Assembly (NCBI RefSeq): GCF_000003605.2
Contig: NW_003124912.1
Location: 13,609-53,700, forward strand
DNA from: Saccoglossus kowalevskii
Taxonomy: Eukaryota; Hemichordata; Enteropneusta; Harrimaniidae
Length of the DNA stretch: 40,092 nucleotides
Reading direction: 5' to 3'
Both the position numbers and the translations under genes were made by a program. Under the pieces are notes generated by a model. That model ran no database searches. It was not told the origin of the DNA and saw nothing but the letters and a program-made list of their open reading frames with translations. Below, piece by piece: positions 1-11,613 of this stretch (its first letter is position 1; every line of letters starts with the position of its first letter).

Positions 1-432
1 TTTTTTTAAGCAAAAAATATAACATAATTTCCCATAAAATAATCATTGAGACCATGTACAACACTGGTATCTTAAAAATATCTTGTATTTAATTGAAAAA
101 TCTTTCATTTGCCATAATATTTATAGTTCTATATAGTCATAATGCTATAAAGCAATCAATAATCATCATTGGATGGTAGCATAATAAAACACGTCCAAAT
201 TGTAACCATTTTTTTTTACCCAAAGCAATGAGTATTATTAATTCTCAGCCATAAATATGAATTTATTTCGCTTCATACGTATTCTCATTACCAACATATT
301 TGTACAAGTACAATGGTTCGGCGATGAATTATAAAATATAATAGTCTAAAAGAAAAATTAAATGAATGTACCACATTTGTTGCCTAACACCTCAAAATTA
401 ATACGTGAAGTTATTTTCTTCTTTTCTTGCAG
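1..432 (+). other. 3' part of an intron of the myostatin-like gene
   Basis: AT-rich sequence without a coding pattern, ending in a pyrimidine-rich tract and CAG at 430-432, directly before the coding exon at 433. The preceding exon (signal peptide and N-terminal prodomain in the family) is outside the window. Confidence 0.75.
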
Positions 433-1554
433 ATCCAAATAAGTTCATGAAACCAGAACACACATCGCACGGCTATTCTTTCTTCGAATTCTCCCCTCAA
501 GTGCGAGATGCACAGATAATAGAAGCTCGTTTACATGTTTATATTAGACAGCAAGAAGCAGTACAGACCACCGCAACCTGGTTACACATTTATGAGCTTG
601 GACCACCAGGGAAACACCACTACAACAAAATTGCTTGTAGCAGAAAAATAGAACTAAGTTCCAGAAAGGGTCACTGGGAACAGTTTGACATCCAACGTGT
701 CGTGTTCGGGTGGTTTCATGACCATGAAAGCAACTGGGGATTAGATATTGATGCAACGGACCATGAAGGCAACTCAGTGGTTGTCACAAGTTCCGATTGG
801 GGTTCCGAAGACCATCAACGCGTGAGTACATTAGCTAATCAGTCAGTCATTCACTTGTTCACACAGGTGGAACACTTGTGCAACGTTTATTGGCCACTCA
901 GACAACACATGATATCACCCGAGGAAATTAGCAGCTGGACATCACAACTAAACGACAAATTATTTGATATAACTATGTTATGCGTATTTGTAATTATATA
1001 GCAAAGGAACGTTGTTCCCATAATCCAACATCATGGATACAGTTTGGCTCGGGTTTGGTTAATCGTACCAGAAATTAACATCAACAAGAATCAATACCAT
1101 ATTAATGATATTATTTGTTGCTCTTTTACACAATTTTAGTTTCTTCATCATATTTTTTTTTGCATTTACATAGATGCCCTATCTGGAACTACGCACTCGT
1201 CAACACAACTTGAGACATAAAAGATCACCAGAACTAAACTGTGATGAGAAATCGGAAGAGGAACGGTGTTGCCGATATCCACTAGTTGTTGACTTTGTGG
1301 AACTCACCTGGGATTGGATAATCGCACCCAAGACCTATTCCGCTTACTACTGCGCAGGGGAGTGTCCCAATGTTTACAATCTTCAAAATGCCCACAGCTA
1401 TTTCGTTGAAAGGGCTAACCCACGAGGACACGCAGGACGATGCTGTACTGGTTCAGAAATGTCCCCAATTTCGATGATCTACTTTATAGACGAAAAAAGC
1501 ATAATGTTTGGTGTAGTGCCAGATATGGTAACAATCAAATGTGAATGTTCTTAA
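433..1554 (+). CDS. MSTN: Myostatin/GDF11-like TGF-beta family ligand, last two exons (5' partial)
   Basis: Secreted dimeric growth factor precursor of the GDF8/GDF11 branch, acting on activin-type receptors (family knowledge). Coding exons are 433-821 (acceptor CAG, donor GTGAGT, enters in phase 1) and 1174-1554 (acceptor TAG, phase 0, stop TAA). The first encodes prodomain, including SFFEFS and the later WFHDHESNWGLDI segment. The second carries the furin-type site RHKR at its codons 14-17, followed by a 109-residue mature domain, the same length as vertebrate myostatin. That domain has nine cysteines and the motifs RCCRYPL, WDWIIAPK, ANPRGHAG, RCC and MSPISM. The placement of the prodomain/mature exon border just before the furin site matches vertebrate MSTN. 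The C-terminus is KCECS where vertebrate members have CGCS. Vertebrate MSTN and GDF11 arose by duplication, so this is best read as their common invertebrate counterpart. The ATG at 405 lies in the intron and is not a start. Confidence 0.95.
822..1173 (+). other. Last intron of the myostatin-like gene
   Basis: A 352-bp phase-0 intron with donor GTGAGT and a T-rich tract before the TAG acceptor. No other feature seen. Confidence 0.85.
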
Positions 1555-1748
1555 ATTAACAATGATTCAACGAGTGCTGCATCGGAAGTTGAACTGCTTG
1601 CCTTGACAACAAAAACACTGTTGTGCCTTGAAGCTGTACATTATTTATATCCCTTGCGTTTCCAGGGCGGATAGCTGTCACACTCCCAAGGGTGTAAAAA
1701 CAAACAATTTACACGCGAAAGAAATATATTAACGCGACATTTACTGAG

Positions 1749-1754
1749 AATAAA
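1749..1754 (+). terminator. Candidate polyadenylation signal of the myostatin-like gene
   Basis: AATAAA about 195 bases after the stop codon. A second AATAAA lies at 1949-1954. Which is used cannot be told from sequence. Confidence 0.45.
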
Positions 1755-1959
1755 TATTTGAATATCAGAGTACTTGGATTTTGGCCTGCCGTCGTGGAAT
1801 TCAAGAGAAGTGAGAAGAAAGAAAGCGATAAAAAACAGATTAGAGTAATATGGTTATCCGTGACGCGATTGTATAAACTGTAATATGGCTGTCCCATTCT
1901 TAGTGTTATATTAGACAGAAATAGTGGACCAGGAATGGATCAGTGACAAATAAATATAA

Positions 1960-4900
1960 TAACACGTGTGGAATGCCGGACACTTCCACATAACCTTTCT
2001 CCTTAGTGCCTCAGATTAAAACCCTTCCCTTTTACTTCCTTAAGGTAGCGAAGAAGAACTTAGTTTTTTTTCAATTCATTTTGTAAACACAGATGCTGCA
2101 TAATGCATCATCATACTTAATGAAAACACAGATTGCTTTGTGCAAGGAGTGGATCTGTGTAATTGGTTGTTATGCAATTGTATAGTTAGTATACCTACTG
2201 TGGAACTTGCTTGTCATTGGATAATCCCAGTTGACATATTTACATAACAATGGGTGATTGCTTGGAAATTAGGTGAATAGACTTATCTATTGTTATTTCT
2301 TTTAGGAAATCACAATTTGAAAAAATGTATATAAGATTGTTTTTTTTTGTTTCTGCAAGGTCTTAATCACTCACTTAGATTGACCAAACTTTTGCTAACT
2401 TATATAATAATGCTCTATGAAATAGATGATTCTACTATTTACATGTGTGTATATCGACGGATAATGCCAGTATGAATATGAGTATTTTCAACAAAATGCG
2501 TATACGTATCTATGTACTTATTTGTAGCTACTGTATGTATCGTTCATATCAAGAGTAGATATCCATTTAATGTCACCGATCAAACAGGAATGTGAATGTT
2601 GATACACGTTTGCTAATAAAAGCATGGTTAAGAACCCGATATCGACCAGATGTTCTAATGTAACAATAATATGCCTCTCTACTCAGAATCACAACGTGCC
2701 AACAAATAATTTATGACAAACAAATGTTGACCATGCATAGACTCTACTGCATAGGGCTTACAGGATATGTTGCTAAGCATATCAAATAGCAGAGTAGTTC
2801 AGCTATGAAATTCAACATGCTGTCAAATTCTAAAGAATGTATAAATGTATGATTTGGAAAAGATATAACTTGTTATGTGTATTGGTGTATACGGAATTGA
2901 GTAATACATAAACATTAATGTTGATTCATTATTTGGATGCATACGTCGAATATTTTAATTAATCAAAATCAAATTACACACGTGCGTATTTCATATGATA
3001 GCTTAGTAATAATAATTACAAAAAATATTTATTGATATGCTGAATCTTTATGAAAATGAATAAGTGTCAAGAGGGGAAATGACATGTACATGACATGTAC
3101 ATAAATTTGCTTTATATAAAAAATTTCCTTTTTTTCGTCAGGCGATTGAAAACAACTTGACCGGTCACACGCAGAAAAATACCCCCCCCCCCCATTCAGA
3201 ATTCCATTGCAGTAAATTAACCTTTAACCTTTCCTTTCACTCATGGGCAATTGGCGTTACCAAAATGCCAATGAAAGCATCTTCATTGGATTTGAATGCA
3301 ACGCGAAAATGTTCAGAATAAATGTTTTATAAATATTTATAAATGTCTAAATATCAAATTCACGTCATCGTGAAATCCAGTTCGTTGGTTTGGGAAGCAA
3401 ACGTTTTTTTACAGCAACATCATCATGAAAAAAAAATTAGTAGAAAAGTAAAAATAATTCCCACAGTTTTAATTCTATCTTCCTTAATTTAGGTCAATGA
3501 CAGAAACGTTTTGATCTGTTCGACTGCGCCTGATATGTTGACTCGTGGAAGGGTACATTTGGAACTGGTGTGGCGGGCAACTAGTTGCCTGACCCATTCA
3601 TGGCGACGCGATAATACCTCAAAAACGAGTCAATACATTGACAACAAAGCCTTGACCCAGTCGATGACATATTTAGGATATACGGGTGACGCCCTCCCCA
3701 TCAATGCGTGATAGCAGTGTGAACATGTGGACGTTGTTCCCATTATTTACAGAGAACATCCCCGGTCGAGCAATTACAATTATAGTATCCCAATAGTTTG
3801 TAAAATACGTGTAGTTGCACATTCGAAAAATAAATCGCTTTTTTGCCGACTAAAATATATTCGTAGGCGATTTTTCAGATTGATTTCTTAAAGTGAAAAA
3901 TCATGGTGGATTTGTTCCCGAGGTTTGTTGTTCAAACGATCCGATTATAAACGGGAAAGTGTTCACCTAATTTGGTCGTCTTAGTTGTTTGCTCGTGGAT
4001 TGACCTCAAGCACAGCTCAGATGTCGTCTAATAGCCGGGGCTCTGAGGTATTGTATTGTATAGCCTAAACGCCGGTTCAATAATGGCTATATCATGTAAT
4101 AACAGGTAAATACACGAAACGTGGAATACTTTTGTGGGAATTAGAAAAAAAACGTTTCTCAGCCTGTCTCTATTTGCCTTGATTTGACTAGGATTCAAGA
4201 TTTTGGTCTTTGAACATCGGTATATTATACGCATTTATGTTTATTTATTATCATTCGCCAGCTAACTGTAACCAAGTGAAGCTCCAGAATAGGAACTGTA
4301 AACTGGACAGAAATTACGTCACTGCAATCAACAATATATTTACTCGGATGCTACGAAATACCCACAGCAATCCAGCTGAATTAATCAGACTTGATTGAAG
4401 GTGCATACAGTAAATAGGAGCGTCACAACAGAATGTTGCTAGACGCACGAGGTGCAGATCATTAAAAAAATAGAAAACTGACCTTAACATGAATCAGCAA
4501 CGTCTCAGCGGTGTTACCAGGCGTGCGAAATGAGTGCGGAACCCATCATCCTCTAATATATTGTTAATACCTTTCAAGTAATAATTATCTAATCTTGTGA
4601 TCTATATAAGAGACGTAATTAGGGGTGTTGTCTCGCATAATTTGCTTTGAAGTAATATTTGGTAATTATCTGTTCATGTTTTCCAAAAACACTTTTTTTG
4701 TCACATGACCTACATGGTCCACCGTATCTTAATTTGAGACATGTATACACCCTGAGATGGAGCCGAGGGAATGTTACTTGAAAGATACGGGAAACTGATA
4801 ATTTCCAATTGAAATCATCTCGCTCATCATATAGCTTAACAGTGGGTAAATTAATAATCAATTTTATTTGGGGAAACATATCAAGATATGAAGCTGAATC

Positions 4901-5700
4901 CATCAGGGTTAGTTCAAATGAAGATAACGAGAAATTTAAACTCAAGAGTTCTCCAATTTACCTGGCAGGTACATGTTGTTGGAACACATAGCAACACTTC
5001 TTTGTCTTAACTAGATTGTGTAAATTCGACCTCGTACAAGAAGTGGTGCACAGTTTGTGTCCATTGGAATACAAATAGTCTGTCTAAATACGAACTAACC
5101 AAACTTGACAAATATACTGTCAATGAGAAAATTTACCTTAACCATAATTTCAACATCAGTATATTGTTGTTTTGTATCTATGCATTGCTAAAATATCCAG
5201 AGTTGTGTTCACAATAAATTTATATCTCTGTATATCATTTTCGTAATTGAGGCCTGCTTTATTAATGAAGCTAGTCTAGAATTAAGTTTATGCTGTGTAA
5301 AATATAAAAAAAATAATAATCTCATTTGAATAATCCCATTAGTTACATAAACAGTATCACAATATCGACGAAGACAATTCTTAATAAGAATTAAGAACTT
5401 GCAAACGAGGTGGTGAAAATATTGAATATCACTAGGTGTTTCGGGTTAATATTTTACCTGATCCCATAATCCCACGACAGGTTCATATTATAGGAATTGC
5501 GTGCTTCATTGCATGGCTCCTATCCCCGGTGTCCTTACCACCAATCTCCGAAGAAATCTTATGGCGACCAGCCTTATTATTCAATTCCAATTTTGTCTAA
5601 CCACACTACGTGGGCTAGATCCACTTTACATCGCATACTTCAATAAATAAAATCAGATCATCAAATGCACAACTGCTAAATATACCTAAGGCCAGACTCG
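1960..5700. other. Intergenic AT-rich DNA
   Basis: No convincing exon on either strand. It holds a 12-base C run at 3182-3193, a short direct repeat of GACATGTACAT near 3080-3101, the dispersed repeat at 3235-3380, and short chance open frames (3511-3711, 4028-4398, 4619-4991) with no family resemblance. Confidence 0.6.
3235..3380 (+). repeat. Dispersed repeat with terminal TTCACG hairpin, copy 1
   Basis: Two blocks recur near 21.2-21.5 kb. Block A (3239-3280) contains ACTCATGGGCAATTGGCG, GTTACCAAA and GCCAATGAAA. Block B (3325-3376) contains TTATAAATATTTATAAATG followed by the small palindrome TTCACGTCATCGTGAA. Here both blocks run in the same direction. In the other copy block A is inverted. 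Confidence 0.55.
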
Positions 5701-5703
5701 AGT

Positions 5704-5838
5704 CTTAACGGGTGGCAGTCGTCTTGCCGCGTCCTGTTCGATATGGGACTCATAGCGACGTATACAACGCGTGTAAAATACATTGTTTATTTACATGAAA
5801 TTCGAACACGCGCTGCGCGACGACCACCGCGCTTTAAA
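5704..5838 (+). repeat. Half copy of a CpG-rich inverted-repeat element
   Basis: This matches the reverse complement of the right part of the complete element at 26157-26366. Shared blocks include TGTTCGATATGGGACTCA, GCGACGTATACAACGCG, TTGTTTATTTACATGAAAT and CACGCGCTGCGCGACGACC. The opposite inverted repeat is missing here, so the copy is truncated at about 5838. It stands out from its surroundings by GC and CpG content. Confidence 0.75.
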
Positions 5839-5839
5839 G

Positions 5840-8676
5840 AAGAACGATCGTTCTAAAATTCGGCACCTTCATTTTTATCTACCCGATCTAGACTAATGTT
5901 TCAGTGAGCATTTAGAATTAACTGTGCATTCGATCATATTGGGATGTTACATAAAACTCATCACTAGTAAGCCCGTGCTTCAAATGGTTGGACTGCAATC
6001 ATTGTATGGACATCTAGGTGCAGGTTACACGTAACAGCCCAAGTGTTCTCTTTGTTGAATTTCATTACTGAAGTAGACACACGCAACCCAAAACAATGAG
6101 CGCATTATATGTTCAAACCTTATTTTGACAATTTCGATCAACATTAGCCAAGCATGACCACAAATACGGTCAGTTGAACACAAATTAGTTTGTCCTTTCA
6201 GTAAACCGATCGTAGTAAGTAAACAGTGCAGGCATATGAAATTACATTTACAACTATGCTGTTACACTCACTAATAGAATCACGTATCAGTAACGGCCAA
6301 TAGGTCCAATTGTATATATTTTTTCATACAATCACCCAATACCCAACTTACTGTTACTGCGTGATTTATTTGGTAAAACGGGATTTAAAACTGGTATACA
6401 TCGCTACTTGGGCAATATGTATAGTTTATTGGTTTGCAATAAAAGATGTCTGAAAAGTCGGTCACAAGTGAATATTGTATCGTGTACAAGAACGATAGCT
6501 GCATGCACTGTAATTCCCCGTAAACAACTCTGTATAATCTCAGAGAGGAAAACAAAATGACCCATATTCGTCACAGTTCACTACTCGCCTCTTAAAATGA
6601 TGATTAATAGTTTGTTGCATATTCGACAGTAAAGAGGGGAATAATCTAATAAAGACAAGCAGTAGTATACAAATATGTAAGATATATGTCCGAGAAATAT
6701 GAACTAAACATGATATGTCCAATTAATTGATCACGCACACATTACCAGTATTCAATGATGATGAAATCGGAATCTGTCAGGCATTGCGACTTCCAGAGAT
6801 GTTGTTAATAAACATGCGACTTAAATGTAATACACGACACCCCAGGAGCTGATAAATCTTAATGATGTATTTTCAATGTCAGAGAGCAAGGTTACTTGTG
6901 TTTTCAAAAAACGGTATGCCGTGAACTAACACCTGGAGTTGTTCCAGGGGAATATTTACGCATATGCCATTTTTTGAGATAATCAGTACACTAAAGACAA
7001 AGTCATATTGGTACGCGCGAAGGCCAACTCGAATTAAGAACGTCTGAAGTATCATTCATCCAAACAGATTCTAATTAACATAAATGTGCAGTAGACAACA
7101 TGGCATGGAAATAGTGGACACCTGGTCAAGCCGGTTTAATGGGGGAAAGCATAAGCTATGGCAAGTGTCAGAGGTCAACTACATACAGATTGATGACGTG
7201 TGGTATTAGAGAGGCAACCATTGACAAGAATCCCACTGTTATCACGTGTAATATTTATGCTTCTTTTAACAACTTCTGACAGACAACCGAAAAATGGCCA
7301 TCATTAAAGTGAAGAATTAATGGCAACAAATGCACTCATAAAAGTACGAGAAGCTCTATATAATCATCGACGTACACGTGGCGAACACATACAAGTGACG
7401 CCTTAGCATAAGAAAATAAACAGAACAGAGTCATGACGTGTTTTCAGTAAACAGAGATATTAGTCAAATATATTGCTTCGAGGTACTGGTATGAGATATT
7501 GATTAATTAGAATAATACACTCATAAACCAATTAATGTCGACGATTTTACAATATTGATCTATAAAGCAATTGCTCGCTAATATCATACACAGAACAAAT
7601 TACTTAGATTTTTTTTCAATGTGTACTCTGTGGAACCGATATGTATGAGATTGTATGATTGCGGCACACTGAAACATAAAATATGAATATACATGTGGGG
7701 GGTAATCAGTCTATTTCTAATGGTGATACAAAACAGCTTTTGTCCGAAACTATTGCGTTACAAATCCTTTCACAAAAAAACATTGTGAACCAACTTTGAT
7801 ATTGAATGCTATTAAAGTTGCGTTCTTTAATAGTAATTCTCAAATAATAATAATTGTTGCTGCCATTGCAAATCGTGCTTGTCAACAAGCAAATTGGAAG
7901 ATCACAATAGCTTTATTGCAAAAAATGGCAGCTTATGTGATGATTATTATTTGAGTAATAGATCTCCAAACTCAAGGTCGAGTACATGTGCTTGCAAACA
8001 CGTGTCTACCATATTAACTACGAATTGCATTGACCTTAATCGATGTGCTGGCACGGTTTTTTAAGAAACGAATGACTGAAATCAAATGGGGATTTTTTAT
8101 TAGCAAATATGTGTCAGCTACAATCCATCAGGATATTTGACTTTTGAACATTATGTACTAAATTTAAATACCACATGGTAAATCTAAGTAAGGCATCACA
8201 TCCAGTGGCACGACGGACTGTAGGCATTCTGATTGGTACACACATTGTACACAAATATTATCAGCCTTATTTTCGCATTCGTGTGAATTCACGGAATCCT
8301 TAATCAAGTCACGGTGCTTCAAAACACACGTATATAATTTCAAATTGGTGACATCAGACGTTTTCCTCCCTCTATTATTTGAAGAAAAATAATATATATT
8401 ATTATGTTTAAGATATTGTAGAGCATTTAGATAATTATCTCTTAAGAGACATAGTAAATTATCCATGAAGCTAGGGTTAATCGCAGATTATTTAAAACAC
8501 TCGCACTGTTACGAGTTTTTTTGATTGCATAAACAAACATACATGTCTAACAACTTCTCCCGGTCATGTGAACGTTTGTTTGTTGCAAACACTGTTCGCG
8601 TTTACTGGTCAATCAGTTTCAGAAGAAGTTGGTGAACGAGTGCAGGGGCAACCATGTAGTTAATAGGAGCTTTATA
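5840..8676. other. Intergenic AT-rich DNA
   Basis: No gene recognised. The longest open frame is a 100-codon, ATG-initiated frame on the minus strand at 8164-8466, with cysteines near its C-terminal half but no known domain. It is about the length expected by chance in this composition. Confidence 0.5.
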
Positions 8677-8752
8677 GCTCCAGGTCGAATCACGTTTTTT
8701 TCAAATCAGCCATGCTGTGGAGCAGTCACTTTACCGACTGAGTTAAACACGT
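8677..8752 (-). repeat. tRNA-derived SINE head or decayed tRNA
   Basis: Read on the minus strand, this has a box-A-like TAACTCAGTCGGTAAAG and, about 45 bases later, a box-B-like GATTCGACC. The spacing is near that of a tRNA gene with an internal RNA polymerase III promoter. The acceptor arms do not pair convincingly, so a working tRNA is unlikely. A SINE head or a tRNA fossil fits better. Confidence 0.45.
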
Positions 8753-10950
8753 GATAGATGAGGAAACACAAAGAGTTGCCCTAATATATGCATGTATCAC
8801 AAAGCACTACAAATTATCTATAACGCTATTTGATTTGTACTATTGGACATTTCTCTGAAACTTGCACATTCGCAGAGTATTTTGCATGTTTTTCAAAAGT
8901 ATGTTTTGCAATATTTTACCAGAATGCTGGTGAAATGTAATTTATTATTTATTACAGGTGCTTAATTGCTCCTTATTTTTTTATAAACATATTAAATTCT
9001 GTCATGTATACGTTCTCCGACTCAACTGGTAAATATTTGAGAAATGTAATCAGCAATTTAAGTACTGAATGGGAGAAATTACTAATTTTTTCCCATTCAG
9101 TGACAGTTATCTAAGAATTGTTTAGTATGGTTGTTATGGTTCAGCGATTAAACTTGTATGTAGATATTTCAGAATACACAGAAAGCTGCACATTCGTGAC
9201 ATTTACCAACCAACCAATGTAAGCAATTTATTACAAATCGTAGCACATGCACTATGTATCAGGTTCACCGTGTACATTTTTTTCTCTCATTGGATCATCG
9301 ACCAAATTGTACATGCACGGAAAATAAGTTACTAGTATAATATACGCAAACAGAAAACACGATAGGATTTGTGGACAATTCACATACACACAACAGAAAA
9401 ATGATGAAATCGATAGTAAATATTGAGGCTGCGCATCTCGTAGTTTAACCAAAACGATTTACTTCCGCAAATTGTCCTTACACACTGGTACTATCTGTAA
9501 ACCCATAAGAACTCGCGGCGTTTCCAATACAAATACGTTGAACAAATATAACGTATAGCATAGTTTGCTTACTCGTTCTGGACACCTGGTATCATCACTA
9601 ATACCATTACTGCCAGTGGTTCAAGATGAACCAAGCAATTAGTAAATGTCTTGTGTGGAATATAGCAATCCTTTTTTGATATTATTCCTTCTTGGATTTT
9701 TAGATTGGCTGATAGGCTGTTCACATAGTGCTAGGAGAGTTTGATTCTAGAAGCTAGTTGGCGCTCTTGTAGTAGACCCAACCAGCGTACGTCAGCAGCT
9801 GCGTGAGATACGGGCGTGGGATATGCCAACCATATATTGCGTGGCATGTACATATAGACTTCATTTAAGCACAACCTTTCCATTTCAAAGATGCATCTAT
9901 CCAATCAACTACTTATTTGTTTCCAGTAACACACAATACGTGATCTAAATGTGTTTTTTTCGCGTGGCATTCGTTGATGGGCATTTCTCGCGTGTGAGGG
10001 GTAACTGGATATTGGTCATCCGTGACAACTTCAGAAACTGCTAAATAGATTATCGTCACTCGATAGGTCCAAACTCATATCTGGTACGTACTCCATCTTT
10101 TGGTCCACCAGGAATTCAATAATAATTTGTTCAAAGTTTCGGTATGACGTCCCCTAACAATAATATGTAAATTTGGTAAGAACAAATGTACTAAAATAGT
10201 CTCTTCCAAATATTCAAACCTTAAAAAATCCTTCATACTAGCTCTACTTCTTTAAATGTGTTCATCTTGATACTGGATATCTGAATACAAATTAAAACTC
10301 TATTCACGGAAAAGAAACACGCAAATACAAATTCAGGGGTGGGTGGTAGTTGTAGGAAAATACTAGGTAATTTCAGAAGAAGAAAGTTGAGTTGAGTGGA
10401 TTGAAACACGTCACTGAATATTACGTCATGATTGCATTAGATTCTGACAAACAAATGAGTAAACCAAATAGCGATATGCGTATTTATAATTTTTGTGGCT
10501 GTGAAATATTCCTCAAGGATTTTGTTCTGGCAATAAACTTCTATGAGATTCACAACAAATCACTGAAAATCACAGTAAAATAATAAAAGTAAATAGGGTT
10601 ATCGTCTGCACACATTGTCCATATTTGATCTCACGCGCTGTGCCGCATTCTACGGTTAAGTCAGTTTTATTTTTAGTAAGATCTCGTAATCGAGAAAAAC
10701 GTCATTGCTCTTGCTTAGAAAGTTGTCAATGTCCTGGACTCACCGATGAATCTGTTATAAATGCTTTAAACCTTTACCAAAGTAGTTTATCGAATGGCAT
10801 TTGTGAATAATCCTGTCATATATAATGTCTTTATAAAAATGTAAATATATTTTGAAAACAACTGTGTGAGGGCATACAATTTACAATGTATGCAACTACA
10901 AAATCTATTAATCTGTACATTTATTTAAGTCACTGAGTATCATGTATTAA
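8753..10950. other. Intergenic AT-rich DNA with a small hairpin
   Basis: No gene recognised. At about 9067-9100 a near-perfect inverted repeat (TGAATGGGAGAAATT facing its complement around a 3-base centre) can form a hairpin. Short open frames here (9252-9452, 10392-10583, 10625-10810) show no family resemblance. Confidence 0.5.
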
Positions 10951-11376
10951 TTATAGACATACTGACTGGTGCAGAACTTGTACAAAACATATACATAAAC
11001 ATTTATTTGTTAGTTTTACCGAAATCTGGTAATGCACGGCTGGTAACCTGTTCTGGAATGGCAGAAATGCTTGACTTTGGGGCATGCTTAGCACTGAAAT
11101 GTCATTCGTCTGAAAATGAAACCAAGTGTATATATAAGTGTGTGACATAATGTGTAATGCATGCATGACGTTTGATAGTGGCCAGTGCAGGTATGCTAGA
11201 AATATGGCTTCAGAACAGCATTTATTGAAGCAAAATGGTCAACAACCATTTTTAAATCAAACCCTAAAAAATGATGTTCATCAAGGTTTCATGATTTATA
11301 TCATATGTACCAAGTATGAAAGCAATCGCAAGGCACAACTAAGAACAGAAATGCTTGATTTTGATGCATAATTAGT

Positions 11377-11382
11377 TTTATT
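11377..11382 (-). terminator. Candidate polyadenylation signal of ABITRAM
   Basis: AATAAA on the minus strand, about 230 bases after the ABITRAM stop codon and before the TA microsatellite. Confidence 0.45.
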
Positions 11383-11400
11383 ATATCAAAAAATGAATGC

Positions 11401-11403
<3 letters not shown>

Positions 11404-11446
<43 letters not shown>
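11404..11446. repeat. (TA)n microsatellite
   Basis: Uninterrupted TA dinucleotide run of about 21 units just beyond the ABITRAM 3' end. Confidence 0.95.
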
Positions 11447-11450
<4 letters not shown>

Positions 11451-11613
11451 TATGTATGTATGAAGTTCACATGTGATTAGGTCAGACAGATACACCGATG
11501 CACAGAGGTGAATGTAGAAGTCTTCGTTTTCAGACTTTAAACAAATAAATACATATGAACAATATAAAAACTAATTTGAGAATTGAAAACATACAATTTA
11601 AGAGCAGTAATTA

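Larger units (their letters stand above)
10951..11560. repeat. Diverged units of a 'CAGCCATTTTG'-type repeat family
   Basis: Segments such as TGAAGTTCACATGTGATTAG and CACAGAGGTGAATGTAGAAG resemble blocks at 30425-30500 and 37545-37630. The family also recurs in ABITRAM introns. Units carry the theme 'AAAATGG...CCAT' followed by a TGTATG...AAGTTTGAATG segment. Copies are strongly diverged, so borders are approximate. Confidence 0.45.

Noticed and set aside
405-432. ATG upstream of the myostatin-like exon as a gene start
   Set aside because: It precedes a CAG acceptor at 430-432, the frame lacks a signal peptide, and the exon is internal in the family.
8164-8466. 100-codon minus-strand frame with ATG start and several cysteines
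   Set aside because: No splice context or known domain; frames of this length occur several times in the window by chance. Not excluded, but not supported.
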